DNA from: Synechococcus sp. CS-1330 | Lineage (GTDB): Bacteria > Cyanobacteriota > Cyanobacteriia > PCC-6307 > Cyanobiaceae | DNA: 64,000 bases | Assembly (NCBI GenBank): GCA_025128025.1 | Contig: JAHLYR010000065.1 | Location: 1-64,000, forward strand | Direction: 5' to 3' | In this document: positions 32,461 through 41,606 of the stretch, in pieces | How positions within the stretch are numbered: position 1 is the first letter of the stretch | How the letters are laid out: every line of letters starts with the position of its first letter | Notes under the pieces: generated by a model | What the model was told of the DNA's origin: nothing | Seen by the model: the letters and a program-made list of their open reading frames with translations, nothing else | Database searches by the model: none | Program-made: the position numbers and the translations under genes

Positions 32461-32598
32461 TCACATCAAGCGCAAGGATTCATCCCTGCCTTGGTGGTGA
32501 TTGCGGGCCTGACCTTGGCAGCAGGGGTCATGGCATTAATGATCCGCTCTATATGCAAAACAAGCATAACCATTGCCGGCATCATTGACGGAACCTAG
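32461..32598 (+). pseudogene. Remnant of a prepilin-like gene
   Basis: A frame without a start codon reads SHQAQGFIPALVVIAGLTLA, then AGVMALMIRSI, and stops at 32598. QG followed by FIPALVVIAG with a following hydrophobic helix has the shape of a prepilin cleavage site of the PilX/PilV type, but there is no Glu5. The 385-bp space between pilA and the next gene holds nothing else convincing. Probably a decayed minor pilin. Confidence 0.5.
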
Positions 32599-32732
32599 GT
32601 ATAGCAAATACTTTGACCATTATCTGACATTAAGGATTTTCTCCCCAGATGACTTGCCCACACCCTTCTCGCCCCATACGGCTCTGGGCTGTGGGAATGC
32701 TCAATGGGTCGTTTCCAACAACAGGTGACCCA

Positions 32733-33242
32733 ATGACTCCTTTACCGCGCTTGTTGCGTCGGTCTCGCCCGGCACAAGACGGCTTTCTGTTGCCGATGTC
32801 CACCGCCGCCTCCCTGCTGTTGATGCTCAGCAGTCTTTCGCTGCAGGCTGTTGCACTTCAGTCCCGCAGCCAGGTGAGTGCTAGTCAGCGGCTGCGGCAG
32901 GCTGAGGATCAGTTGATGTCGGCGGCCCAGCATCTGGTGGCTGGTCCCCTGACCGTTGACCAATTGCCCAGCAGAGTGGGCGAGGAAGGCAAGGTTGATT
33001 CGGCGGCCTACCGGCTGGTGAAGTTTGATGGCCCCAACTGGCAGGAGCCAGCGGAGGCCGGCGCTCCCCAACGGGGCCGGGCTGTGGCCACGCTTGAGTT
33101 GCTGGCCAGTGCTGAGCAGTCGCGCCCGCTGCAGGCGGCGTTTGCCCTGGAGCTGGAGCGTAAGGGCTTGGCTCCCGCCCAGTTGGTGTCCCTAGGGGAA
33201 CTCGGCCTACGGGGTCGCTCTACCGCGGTGGGGGCGACATGA
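32733..33242 (+). CDS. PilX-like minor pilin component
   Basis: The ATG at 32733 (TPLPRLLRRSRPAQ) leads to DGFLLPMSTAASLLLMLSSL, a prepilin-like hydrophobic segment beginning GF and lacking Glu5, as in PilX proteins. The C-terminal part is Ala/Leu/Gln-rich. An ATG at 32649 is in frame but less likely. Overlaps the next gene by 4 bp; part of a four-gene pseudopilin operon to 34720. Confidence 0.65.
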   Translation: MTPLPRLLRRSRPAQDGFLLPMSTAASLLLMLSSLSLQAVALQSRSQVSASQRLRQAEDQLMSAAQHLVAGPLTVDQLPSRVGEEGKVDSAAYRLVKFDGPNWQEPAEAGAPQRGRAVATLELLASAEQSRPLQAAFALELERKGLAPAQLVSLGELGLRGRSTAVGAT

Positions 33243-33658
33243 ACCTGATTGAAACTCTGGTGGCATCGATGATTTTGGCAATCTCGTCGAGCTTCTCACT
33301 GCAGCTTTGGGCCAGCAGCACCACCTCTGCAGAGGCGGCGGAGCAGCGCCAGCACCAGCTCGGTCAACTAGAGATCGCCCTGCTGGGCAGCCAAGCCCGG
33401 CTGGCGGCGCTGGCGGCTCAGCCGGTGGCGTCAGACTGTGCGGGTGCGGCCAGCTGGTTGGTTGGTCATCTGCAATCCCAGCCGCTGGGGGCGGGACTGA
33501 GCCGTGAGGTGAGCGCAGAACCCGGTGCTGCTTTGGTGCGCGTGCGGATTAGTGCGCCCGAGGTGGGGGAGCGGCAGCGCTGGCTTAGTCCAGCCGCCTA
33601 TGGGCTGTGCGGCCCGACTGAGCCCATAACGGAGGAGCAGACCGATGCAACGCTTTGA
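33239..33658 (+). CDS. PilV-like pseudopilin lacking a leader
   Basis: The protein starts directly NLIETLVASMILAISSSFSL: the conserved LIE motif and hydrophobic helix of pseudopilins immediately follow the initiator Met, with no basic leader and no upstream in-frame start. The globular part contains two Cys (ASDCAGA; YGLCGPT). It overlaps both neighbours. The initiator Met may replace residue +1, which would make prepilin peptidase unnecessary, or there may be an unusual start. Confidence 0.65.
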   Translation: MNLIETLVASMILAISSSFSLQLWASSTTSAEAAEQRQHQLGQLEIALLGSQARLAALAAQPVASDCAGAASWLVGHLQSQPLGAGLSREVSAEPGAALVRVRISAPEVGERQRWLSPAAYGLCGPTEPITEEQTDATL

Positions 33659-34169
33659 TACGCGCACCGCACACGCTGGTTTCAGTCTGCCGGAGCTGCT
33701 GGTGACGATGGCAGTTTTGGGAATCTTGGCTGCGATGAGCTTTGGTGCTGGCCAGAGCAGCCTGGCGCTGATGCGGGTGGAGTCGACCAGCCGCCGCTTG
33801 GCCCTGGGCCTTGAGCAGGCACGCCAGGCGGCTGAGCGCCACGGCCAACCCTGCGCCCTGGCTCTCGGCACCTCGGGCTGGCGCGAGCCCAGTGGCGGCA
33901 GCCTGCCGGCCTGCGAAATCAGCGAAGGCTCTGAGGCGGAGCTTGAAGCGGGCGTGGAGTTACGGCACAACCTGCTGGCGGACCTGCGGTTTAGCAGCAA
34001 CGGGCTGGTGCTGGATGGCGGCACGGTGCTGATCGCTGCTGAGGGCGTCGCGCTGCGGCGGTGCTTGGTGCTGTCGTTGCCGTTGGGGGTGGTGCGGCTG
34101 GGGCGGTATGTCGGCTCGGCCGAAGGAACGCCCAGCAGCAGTGCCTGTATTGCCGATGAAGCGCTATGA
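33645..34169 (+). CDS. GspH/FimT-type pseudopilin
   Basis: Leader QRFDTRTAHAG is cut before FSLPELLVTMAVLGILAAMS, with Glu5 present. The rest fits the GspH/FimT fold: SRRLALGLEQARQAAERHGQ, a beta-rich middle (LALGTSGWREP) and LRFSSNGLVLDGG near the end. 174 residues. Overlaps the preceding gene by 14 bp and the next by 4 bp. Confidence 0.85.
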   Translation: MQRFDTRTAHAGFSLPELLVTMAVLGILAAMSFGAGQSSLALMRVESTSRRLALGLEQARQAAERHGQPCALALGTSGWREPSGGSLPACEISEGSEAELEAGVELRHNLLADLRFSSNGLVLDGGTVLIAAEGVALRRCLVLSLPLGVVRLGRYVGSAEGTPSSSACIADEAL

Positions 34170-34720
34170 GCACCAAGTACCAGGCCCAGGGTTTTTCCCT
34201 AGTGGAGTTGCTACTAGCCCTGGCTATCGGCTGCGGACTAACCGGGGTGCTGCTGCAAGCCATGCTCGCCGAAAGCAGTAACGGGCAACGGTTGGGGAGG
34301 CTGCTACGGGAGCGGGTGGTGGCACGGCGCACGCTGGAATTGGTGCGTGGCGATCTGCTTCAGGCCCAGCGGCTTGCTGATCCGGCCGTGCTGCCGCCGG
34401 CCTGCAACCTGGCCGGGCGAACGCTGGTGCTGCATCTGGCCACCGCCGCCGGACCAATCAGTTATTCACTGGGTAATCCCGCCGAGCCGATCTGGCGCGG
34501 GCGGGTGCTGATGCGCTGCGGGCCGGCCTATGGCCTCCATGGCGAACTGGGCAGTGGCGCGGCCCAGAACCGGGTGGTGCTCGATGCCCTTGCCAGCAGC
34601 GATGGCTTTCGGGCTGATCCTGCCGATGATGGGGTGCTGCAGCTGCAATTGCAGCAGAGCTGGCCCGATGGGGGCAAGCTGCGCAGCTCATTACCGGTAG
34701 CGCTGCTGAGCGGTGCCTGA
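34166..34720 (+). CDS. PilW-like minor pilin
   Basis: Leader STKYQAQG before FSLVELLLALAIGCGLTGVL, with Glu5 present. The C-terminal domain is beta-rich with two Cys (LPPACNLAG; VLMRCGPAYG). 184 residues. Last gene in the pseudopilin operon; it is followed by a transposase relic. Confidence 0.8.
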   Translation: MSTKYQAQGFSLVELLLALAIGCGLTGVLLQAMLAESSNGQRLGRLLRERVVARRTLELVRGDLLQAQRLADPAVLPPACNLAGRTLVLHLATAAGPISYSLGNPAEPIWRGRVLMRCGPAYGLHGELGSGAAQNRVVLDALASSDGFRADPADDGVLQLQLQQSWPDGGKLRSSLPVALLSGA

Positions 34721-34753
34721 GTGCGGCCTAAGAGTTTGCTGAAAAACCATGCC

Positions 34754-35226
34754 GGCGGCAAAAACATGACAATCGCCCAAGCCCAGATGCGAGGAGAACA
34801 GGCTTATATCGGCTCCCTGTTCTCCTACATGTCGATCAAGGGGTGGATCCCGGCAAACCATCCGCTGCGACGGATCAGGAAATTGGCGCGTCGGGCTTTT
34901 AATCCATCGGAACTGCAGAGAACTCCTCCTAGCGTTGCTGCTACAGGACTAACTTTTTCCATGTCTTCCCCCAGAGCAGATCGATGCTCAGGAGGCTCCG
35001 CCACCGCCTTCACTATGACCTGGCGAGGGGATTGGTTAGCCCAAGAAAGACAAGAAACGGGCAAAGGGTGATTTCCGCGGCATCAAGGTCAGAGACAATA
35101 CCCATCGCCCCATCACTGACCCCGACTCTCTGCTGGGTCCACATGCTCATGGACAACCGCCATGCGCTTATCGTCAATAGCGCTTCTGCTGCCCGGTGGC
35201 AACTACTTAGGCGACAGTTGGAGTAA
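34754..35226 (+). pseudogene. Decayed DDE transposase (IS remnant)
   Basis: The first frame reads MRGEQAYIGSLFSYMSIKGW and continues IPANHPLRRIRKLARRAF, the start of IS5/IS1182-type transposases. Later pieces in other frames read DFRGIKVRDNTHRPITDPDS and MDNRHALIVNSASAARWQLL, which match the conserved transposase core. Frameshifts and deletions break it. No terminal inverted repeats were identified. The 720-bp gap between the pilin operon and lepA is otherwise empty. Confidence 0.7.
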
Positions 35227-35440
35227 TCGTCGACTACCTCGTCCGCGGTCACCTGATCAGGTCTCAATCGCTGACAAAAGATGTGCTGGAGACGATCTTG
35301 CTTTTTAATAGTCCCTGAGCAGAACTGAGCGTGTGCGGGCAATCATGGACAGCCAGACTACTGCCAAGAGCAAGAGCTCGATGAGTACAAAACAAAGAAT
35401 AAAACTACACTCCTTAAGACTTTGGCTTTGAGGAGAATGT

Positions 35441-37249
35441 CTACTGATTCAGCTTGAGCACTGCCATGAAAGCTTCCTGGGGCACATCTACCTTGCCCAT
35501 GGCCTTCATGCGTTTCTTACCCTTGGCCTGCTTCTGCAACAGCTTCTTCTTACGGGAGATGTCTCCGCCGTAGCACTTGGCCAGGACGTCCTTGCGCATG
35601 GCGCTGATGCTCTCCGAAGCGATAATACGGCTACCAATCGAAGCCTGGATTGGGATTTTGAACTGCTGGCGCGGGATTAACTCCTTGAGCTTCTCAACCA
35701 ACCCCTTGCCCACGTTGTAGGCCTTGTCGCGATGGACGATCGTGGTGAGTGGATCGGCTTTCTCGCCATTGATCAACACATCAAGGCGCACCAGCTCATT
35801 TTTACGATAGCCAATCAGGGAATACTCCATGGAGGCATATCCTTTGGTGCGACTCTTCATCTGGTCAAAAAAGTCGGTCACAACTTCTGCAAGAGGCATC
35901 TCATAATGGAGCGTGACCCGATCAGTCGTGATGTATTTCATATCTATAAACTCACCGCGCCGCTCCTGGCACAACTCCATCAGCGCACCATTATAGATAT
36001 TGGGAGTATATATTTCAAGCTTCACATATGGCTCCTCTATTGATTCACGCTTTTGCGGATCCGGCAAGGTTGCAGGATTATCGACCATCATGATGGTGTT
36101 ATCCAGCATATTTACTTGATAGATAACCGATGGCGCGGTTACTATCAGGTCAAGGTTGTATTCACGCTCAAGTCGCTCCTGCACGATCTCCATGTGCAGC
36201 AGGCCAAGGAAACCGCAGCGGAAGCCAAAACCCATGGCGCTGCTTGTTTCGGGTTCATATTTGAGCGCCGCATCTGAGAGCTGAAGCTTGTCTAGAGCTT
36301 CGCGCAGATCGGGATATTGGTCAGCATCGGTGGGGAACAAGCCGCAGAACACCATTGGTTTGGCTTCGGTGTAACCGGGCAGGGGCTCAGCGGCGGGATT
36401 GGAAACCAAGGTGATGGTGTCGCCAACGCGGGCATCGGCCACTGCCTTGATCGAAGCGGATAGATAGCCCACTTCACCAGCATGTAGCGAATCCACCTGA
36501 CGCTGATCGGGGGCCATCACGCCTACCTCATCAAGTTCATAGCTCTTCTGGCTGGCCATAAGCAGCACTTTGTCGCGCTTACTGAGGGAACCTGATATAA
36601 CTCGGAAATAGACGATCACTCCCCGATAGGGGTCGTAATAGGAATCGAAGATCAGAGCCCGAAGCGGTTCAGAGACCTTGTCGGGAGGCGGCGGCACCCG
36701 ATCCACCACTGCCTGCAGGATTTCGGGCACCCCAAGGCCTGTTTTTGCCGAGCAATGGATTGCATTGGAGCAGTCGAGCCCAATAATTGCCTCAATTTCT
36801 TCGGCGATACGATCGGCATCGGCACCGGGCAGATCGATCTTATTGAGAACGGGAATTATCTCGAGGTTGTTTTCTAGGGCCAGGTATACGTTGGCAAGGG
36901 TTTGAGCTTCCACGCCCTGACTGGCATCCACCACCAAGAGCGCACCTTCACATGCCTGCAGTGAACGACTTACTTCATAGGAGAAATCAACGTGGCCGGG
37001 GGTATCGATCAGATTGAGAATGTAGTTTTCACCATCTGCCGCGATGTATTCCATGCGGGCGGCCTGAAGCTTGATAGTGATGCCGCGTTCGCGCTCCAAC
37101 TCCATGTTGTCGAGGAACTGCTCCTGCATGTCGCGAACGGCAACGGTGCCGGTGTCCTGCAGGAGCCTGTCGGCAAGGGTGGATTTCCCATGGTCGATGT
37201 GGGCGATGATGCAGAAATTGCGGATCCGGGAGACGGGTGCTTCTGTCAT
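35441..37249 (-). CDS. lepA: Translation elongation factor 4
   Basis: A GTPase of 602 residues that can back-translocate ribosomes. G motifs: [38 protein letters not shown]. Domains II, III and V follow, and the C-terminal LepA domain has [17 protein letters not shown]. Full length. Confidence 0.97.
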   Translation of the reverse strand: MTEAPVSRIRNFCIIAHIDHGKSTLADRLLQDTGTVAVRDMQEQFLDNMELERERGITIKLQAARMEYIAADGENYILNLIDTPGHVDFSYEVSRSLQACEGALLVVDASQGVEAQTLANVYLALENNLEIIPVLNKIDLPGADADRIAEEIEAIIGLDCSNAIHCSAKTGLGVPEILQAVVDRVPPPPDKVSEPLRALIFDSYYDPYRGVIVYFRVISGSLSKRDKVLLMASQKSYELDEVGVMAPDQRQVDSLHAGEVGYLSASIKAVADARVGDTITLVSNPAAEPLPGYTEAKPMVFCGLFPTDADQYPDLREALDKLQLSDAALKYEPETSSAMGFGFRCGFLGLLHMEIVQERLEREYNLDLIVTAPSVIYQVNMLDNTIMMVDNPATLPDPQKRESIEEPYVKLEIYTPNIYNGALMELCQERRGEFIDMKYITTDRVTLHYEMPLAEVVTDFFDQMKSRTKGYASMEYSLIGYRKNELVRLDVLINGEKADPLTTIVHRDKAYNVGKGLVEKLKELIPRQQFKIPIQASIGSRIIASESISAMRKDVLAKCYGGDISRKKKLLQKQAKGKKRMKAMGKVDVPQEAFMAVLKLNQ

Positions 37250-37347
37250 AGGACAGATCTTAAGGAGCGATGTCCAAAAAATCGCCCACTGGGGTAAGGC
37301 AGCCCCCCGCTCCCATTCCTAAACTCGAATCACCAACGCTGCCAATC

Positions 37348-37623
37348 ATGACCACCGACACCTCCACGGTCGCCGCCGAAAATGCTGATCCCCATGCCCT
37401 GACCCTCGAAAACGTAGAGCGCACCCTCGATGAGCTTCGCCCCTACCTGATGGCTGACGGTGGCAACGTCGAAGTGGTCGAGATCGACGGCCCAATAGTG
37501 AAAGTGCGCCTCCAGGGGGCCTGCGGCTCCTGCCCCAGCAGCACCATGACTCTCAAAATGGGCATCGAGCGCAAGCTGCGCGAAGCAATCCCCGAGGTGA
37601 GCGAAGTGGTGCAGGTGCTCTGA
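37348..37623 (+). CDS. nfu: NifU C-terminal-type Fe-S scaffold (NFU)
   Basis: The 91-residue protein has the NFU domain: [29 protein letters not shown] and [20 protein letters not shown] with the CxxC cluster ligand. Acts as an Fe-S carrier, important for photosystem I in cyanobacteria. ATG 37348 was chosen; the frame continues upstream without support. Divergent from lepA. Confidence 0.93.
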   Translation: MTTDTSTVAAENADPHALTLENVERTLDELRPYLMADGGNVEVVEIDGPIVKVRLQGACGSCPSSTMTLKMGIERKLREAIPEVSEVVQVL

Positions 37624-37675
37624 ATTGATCGCCAAGAAGCTTGCCCCGTAGGCTCTGTTCACTTGCATTTGGTCT

Positions 37676-38965
37676 GTGCTGGATCAGCGCCTGCTGCGCG
37701 ACAACCCCGAGCTAATCGCCCAACAGCTCGGGCGCCGCGGCATGAAGCTCGATCTCGGCCCGCTGCAGCAGATCGCACGCCAGGAGCGCGATCTAGAGGA
37801 GCAACGCAGCAACCTGCAAGCCAACGGCAACCGGATCGGCAAGGCAGTTGGACAGCTGATTCAAACTGGATCGGCGCCCACTGGCCCTGAAGTGCAGGCC
37901 CTGCGCGACCAGGGCAACGCCATCAAGCAGCAGGTGGCGGCCCTTGAAGAACAGGAAAAGGCCCGCGAGTTGCAATTGCGCGAGGCCCTCAGCGTCCTGC
38001 CCAACCTGCCCTCGCCCGAGGCTCCTGATGGCAGCAGCGAAGCCGACAACATCGAGATCAAGCGTTGGGGCAGTCCTCGCCTGGAGAAAGGCCTCCAGGA
38101 GCATTGGCAGATCGGTGAACGGCTAGGGCTGTTTGAAACTGAGCGGTCGGTTCGAATTGCCCAGAGCCGCTTCATCACCCTTATGGGTGCTGGCGCCCGG
38201 CTGGAGAGGGCCCTGATCAGCTTCATGCTCGATCTGCACACCAGCAAGGGCTACTGCGAGGTGATGCCGCCGATCCTGGTGAATTCAGCCAGTCTCACAG
38301 GTTCGGGGCAGCTGCCCAAATTTGCGGAGGAGAGCTTCCGCTGCGCCGACGACGACCTCTGGCTCACCCCCACTGCCGAAGTTCCAGTCACCTCCCTGCA
38401 CCGCGATGAGGTGATTCCCTCCGAGCAGCTGCCACTCAAATACGCCGCCTACACCCCCTGCTTCCGCCGCGAAGCCGGCAGCTACGGCCGCGACACCCGT
38501 GGCCTGATCCGCCTGCACCAGTTCAACAAGGTGGAGCTCTACTGGTTTTGCCATCCCGACCACTCCGCCGCCGCCCACCAGCAGATCACCGCTGACGCGG
38601 AAGCCGTGCTGCAAGCCCTCGAGCTGCCCTACCGCAAGATCGAGCTCTGCACCGGTGATCTGGGCTTCTCCGCCGCCCGCACCTACGACCTCGAGGTGTG
38701 GCTGCCCGGCGCCGGCGCCTACCGCGAAATCTCCAGCTGCTCGGTGTGCAACGACTTCCAAGCCCGCCGCTCCTCCATCCGCTTCAAAGAAGGAAAAAAC
38801 ACCCGTCTACTCCACACCCTCAACGGCTCCGGCCTCGCCATCGGCCGCACCATGGCCGCCCTGCTCGAAACAGGCCAACAAGCCGATGGTTCCGTGCGCC
38901 TACCCGCTGCCCTAGTGCCCTACTTCGGCGGCGACACGATCGGCAACATCCTTAAGCCGACGTAA
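37676..38965 (+). CDS. serS: Seryl-tRNA synthetase
   Basis: Class II synthetase, 429 residues, from GTG 37676. N-terminal coiled arm (about 25-105). Motif 2 [20 protein letters not shown]; motif 3 [17 protein letters not shown]. It charges tRNA-Ser, including the tRNA at 16681. Full length. Confidence 0.97.
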   Translation: MLDQRLLRDNPELIAQQLGRRGMKLDLGPLQQIARQERDLEEQRSNLQANGNRIGKAVGQLIQTGSAPTGPEVQALRDQGNAIKQQVAALEEQEKARELQLREALSVLPNLPSPEAPDGSSEADNIEIKRWGSPRLEKGLQEHWQIGERLGLFETERSVRIAQSRFITLMGAGARLERALISFMLDLHTSKGYCEVMPPILVNSASLTGSGQLPKFAEESFRCADDDLWLTPTAEVPVTSLHRDEVIPSEQLPLKYAAYTPCFRREAGSYGRDTRGLIRLHQFNKVELYWFCHPDHSAAAHQQITADAEAVLQALELPYRKIELCTGDLGFSAARTYDLEVWLPGAGAYREISSCSVCNDFQARRSSIRFKEGKNTRLLHTLNGSGLAIGRTMAALLETGQQADGSVRLPAALVPYFGGDTIGNILKPT

Positions 38966-39003
38966 CCGCCACCACGATCACTTCGAAAGACGCAATCGCT
39001 TCC

Positions 39004-39822
39004 CTACTTTGGGAACAGAAACTGAATCTGTGCCCGGATCGTGATATCGCCAAAAAAGTCTGGCTTCACCGCATTTGCGTAGGCCTGCAGAGAAGCATTG
39101 ATGGGTTGCTTACCAATGCGAAACAAGCGGCCCACCCCGCCGCCCACCGGCACCAGCCACTGCTCACCCTCGGCACGCCAGTTGGCTGTGATGATCGGCG
39201 CGGTTACCAGATACCAGCCGTGGCGCAGGTTGTAGTTAATGAAGGGCTGCAGCAGGAAGGAACTCACCGAGCTGCGATCGCTATTGCCCGCAAACGACCA
39301 GATGTTGTTCACCAGCGCCCCAGCGACCCAGGGGCCCTTGCTGTACACCGCCACCGCCGCCGGCCCCGCAGACCACTTGCCCCGGCCAAGGCTGCTATCG
39401 CTAGCCGTTGGTAATACAAGCGTGGGGCCAAAACCAAAGGTCCAAGCGCCCCTGGCTTTGGGCACGAAGAAGAAGCTGGGGTTGAGATCGCCAATGCCAT
39501 TTTGATTGCCCGTAGCGGTTGGCTGGCTCAGCACCGGCAGGATCGTGCGGGTCACCAAAGTGAGATCCGGGCTGAGCGAAAACGGCACCACTGGCTGAAT
39601 ATTCAGCAGGCTCTGGGTTTGGTTTTCATTGGGGCCAATGCCCGGGGTGAGGTTGTACTGAAACGGAACGCTGACCAAATTTGAGACAGGGTTCTGGGCC
39701 TCTGCCGCCAGCGCCTCGGTTTGGGCTTCTTGCTCAGTTTCTTGGTCTGCTGCTGCGGGCTCTGCTGCTGCGGGAAGTTGCAGCAAGGTGGCGCAGATCA
39801 GGGCACTCAAGAAGCGAGTCAT
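39004..39822 (-). CDS. Outer-membrane beta-barrel-like protein
   Basis: A signal peptide (TRFLSALICATLLQLPAAAE) and an acidic Gln/Glu/Ala linker precede a beta-rich domain with repeated aromatic strands (VPFQYNLTPGIGPNENQT; AWTFGFGPTLVLPTAS; LLQPFINYNLRHGWYLVTAP) and end in an F-x-F-type strand (RAQIQFLFPK), as outer-membrane barrels do. The pattern resembles the transporter-like barrel family seen in many cyanobacteria. Cargo unknown. Confidence 0.7.
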   Translation of the reverse strand: MTRFLSALICATLLQLPAAAEPAAADQETEQEAQTEALAAEAQNPVSNLVSVPFQYNLTPGIGPNENQTQSLLNIQPVVPFSLSPDLTLVTRTILPVLSQPTATGNQNGIGDLNPSFFFVPKARGAWTFGFGPTLVLPTASDSSLGRGKWSAGPAAVAVYSKGPWVAGALVNNIWSFAGNSDRSSVSSFLLQPFINYNLRHGWYLVTAPIITANWRAEGEQWLVPVGGGVGRLFRIGKQPINASLQAYANAVKPDFFGDITIRAQIQFLFPK

Positions 39823-40015
39823 ATAAGTAAAAACAACTACTGCTGAGGCGGGATCTTAAGGGTCGCGCTGCTGCTGCCACGGCCAGGGTTCGGCGGCGGG
39901 ACACGGCCGCAGCGACTGGACTTAGCCAAGACTTAGTTCGCCGCCAAAGCGTGCATGCCGCCCCCCTGCCCCCAGGCAAACCCAGCACAATGGACGCATT
40001 AGTAGCGGGGCCTGG

Positions 40016-41104
40016 ATGGGCGTTCTCACAGCACTGGCGATCCTGGCGGGGCTGATCGTTGTGCACGAGGCGGGGCACTTTTTTGCCGCCACCTGGCAGG
40101 GGATTCGCGTCAGCAGCTTTTCGATCGGCTTTGGCCCGGTGCTGATCGAGCGCCAGCGCCGCGGTGTGCAATTCGCCCTAAGGGCAATTCCCCTGGGCGG
40201 CTTCGTGGCCTTTCCCGATGACGATGAAGACAGCCCCATCCCCAAAAACGACCCCAACCTGCTCAGCAATCGGCCCCTAGCCCAGCGGGCCTTGGTGATC
40301 GCCGCCGGCGTGCTGGCCAACTTGGTGCTCGCCTATGCGGTGCTGCTCGGCCAGGGCCTGGTGCTCGGCATTCCCGCCGGTTTCAGCGCCAGCCCCGGCG
40401 TGCTGGTGAGTGGAGTGCAGCCCGGCCTAGCCGCCGCAGCTGCCGGCCTGCAACCGGGCGATCGCATCTTGAGCCTCAATGGCAGCGATCTTGGCGGCGG
40501 CCAAAGCGCCGTTGCCGCCTTGGTGGAACGCATCAAGGCCGCCCCTGAGCAAACCCTGCGCCTGGAAGCCGAGCGCAACGGCCAAACCCTGCCCCTCCAA
40601 CTCACCCCCGCCGATCTCGGCGGCGTTGGCCGCATCGGCGCCCAGCTGCAACCCAATGGCACCGAGGCCTTCCGCCCCGCACGCACGCCCCTTGAGCCCT
40701 TCCGCCAGGCCAACCACGATTTCGCCGCCCTCACCAGCCGCACCGTGGAAGGGTTCGTGACCCTCGCCACCCACTTCGGCGAGACCGCCGGCCAGGTCTC
40801 TGGCCCCGTAAAAATTGTGGAGATGGGGGCGTCGCTGGCCAAGCAGGGCGGCAGCAGCCTGTTCATCTTCACCGCCTTGATCTCGATCAACCTGGCGGTG
40901 CTCAATGCGCTGCCGCTGCCCCTGCTCGATGGCGGTCAGTTCGTGTTTCTGCTGCTCGAGGGCCTGCGGGGTAAGCCCCTGCCCGAGCGCTTTCAGATGG
41001 CTTTCATGCAGTCGGGCTTTGTCTTCCTGGTGGGCTTAAGCGTGGTGCTGATCGTCAAGGACACCTCCCAGCTGCCGGTGGTGCAGCAGCTGCTTGGGCG
41101 CTGA
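40016..41104 (+). CDS. rseP: Site-2 metalloprotease RseP family
   Basis: Intramembrane zinc protease, 362 residues. HEAGH in the first helix (LIVVHEAGHFFAATW) is the HEXXH zinc site; LPLPLLDGGQFVFLLLEGLR near the end gives the third ligand (LDGG). One PDZ domain lies between (about 130-210: VLVSGVQPGLAAAAAGLQPG). It cleaves membrane-bound anti-sigma factors or transcription factors. Confidence 0.93.
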   Translation: MGVLTALAILAGLIVVHEAGHFFAATWQGIRVSSFSIGFGPVLIERQRRGVQFALRAIPLGGFVAFPDDDEDSPIPKNDPNLLSNRPLAQRALVIAAGVLANLVLAYAVLLGQGLVLGIPAGFSASPGVLVSGVQPGLAAAAAGLQPGDRILSLNGSDLGGGQSAVAALVERIKAAPEQTLRLEAERNGQTLPLQLTPADLGGVGRIGAQLQPNGTEAFRPARTPLEPFRQANHDFAALTSRTVEGFVTLATHFGETAGQVSGPVKIVEMGASLAKQGGSSLFIFTALISINLAVLNALPLPLLDGGQFVFLLLEGLRGKPLPERFQMAFMQSGFVFLVGLSVVLIVKDTSQLPVVQQLLGR

Positions 41105-41160
41105 GCCTCACCACCGCAAGGTAAGCTCGAAAGCACTTATCCGATCGCAGTTCAGGCCGC

Positions 41161-41463
41161 ATGGCGAAGAAGTCGATGATTGCGCGCGATGTCAAGCGCA
41201 AGAAGATGGTTGAGCGTTTTGCCGCCAAGCGCTCTGTCCTCAAGGCAGCCTTCAATGCCGCCGCAGATCCGATGGAGCGTCTGGAAATCCACCGCAAAAT
41301 CCAGCTGCTGCCCCGCAACAGCGCCCCCAACCGCGTGCGCAACCGCTGCTGGGCCACCGGCAAGCCCCGCGGCTACTACCGCGATTTCGGCCTCTGCCGC
41401 AACCAGCTGCGCGAGCGCGCCCACAAGGGTGAACTGCCTGGTGTGGTCAAGTCTTCCTGGTAA
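41161..41463 (+). CDS. rpsN: 30S ribosomal protein S14
   Basis: A 100-residue S14 of the long, zinc-free type: [60 protein letters not shown], ending VKSSW. A stand-alone ribosomal gene with its own terminator. Confidence 0.97.
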   Translation: MAKKSMIARDVKRKKMVERFAAKRSVLKAAFNAAADPMERLEIHRKIQLLPRNSAPNRVRNRCWATGKPRGYYRDFGLCRNQLRERAHKGELPGVVKSSW

Positions 41464-41481
41464 TCAGCTAAAGATTCCCAA

Positions 41482-41503
41482 GGCGCCTACGGGCGCTTTT
41501 TTT
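41482..41503 (+). terminator. Intrinsic terminator after rpsN
   Basis: GCGCC-TACG-GGCGC stem (41483-41496) followed by seven T. It lies about 20 bp past the rpsN stop. Confidence 0.85.
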
Positions 41504-41606
41504 ATGGCCAAGAAAGCCCATAAACGCGATAAAAAGCGAAGGATGCCCCAGTAGTAACGGCCTAAATGCGAGAATGGTCCCTGACAACAACAGGACATAA
41601 GCGCAC

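Noticed and set aside
41504-41554. Frame of 16 residues (AKKAHKRDKKRRMPQ) after rpsN
   Set aside because: It starts within the terminator T-tract, is very short and lacks a ribosome site; the basic composition alone is not enough.
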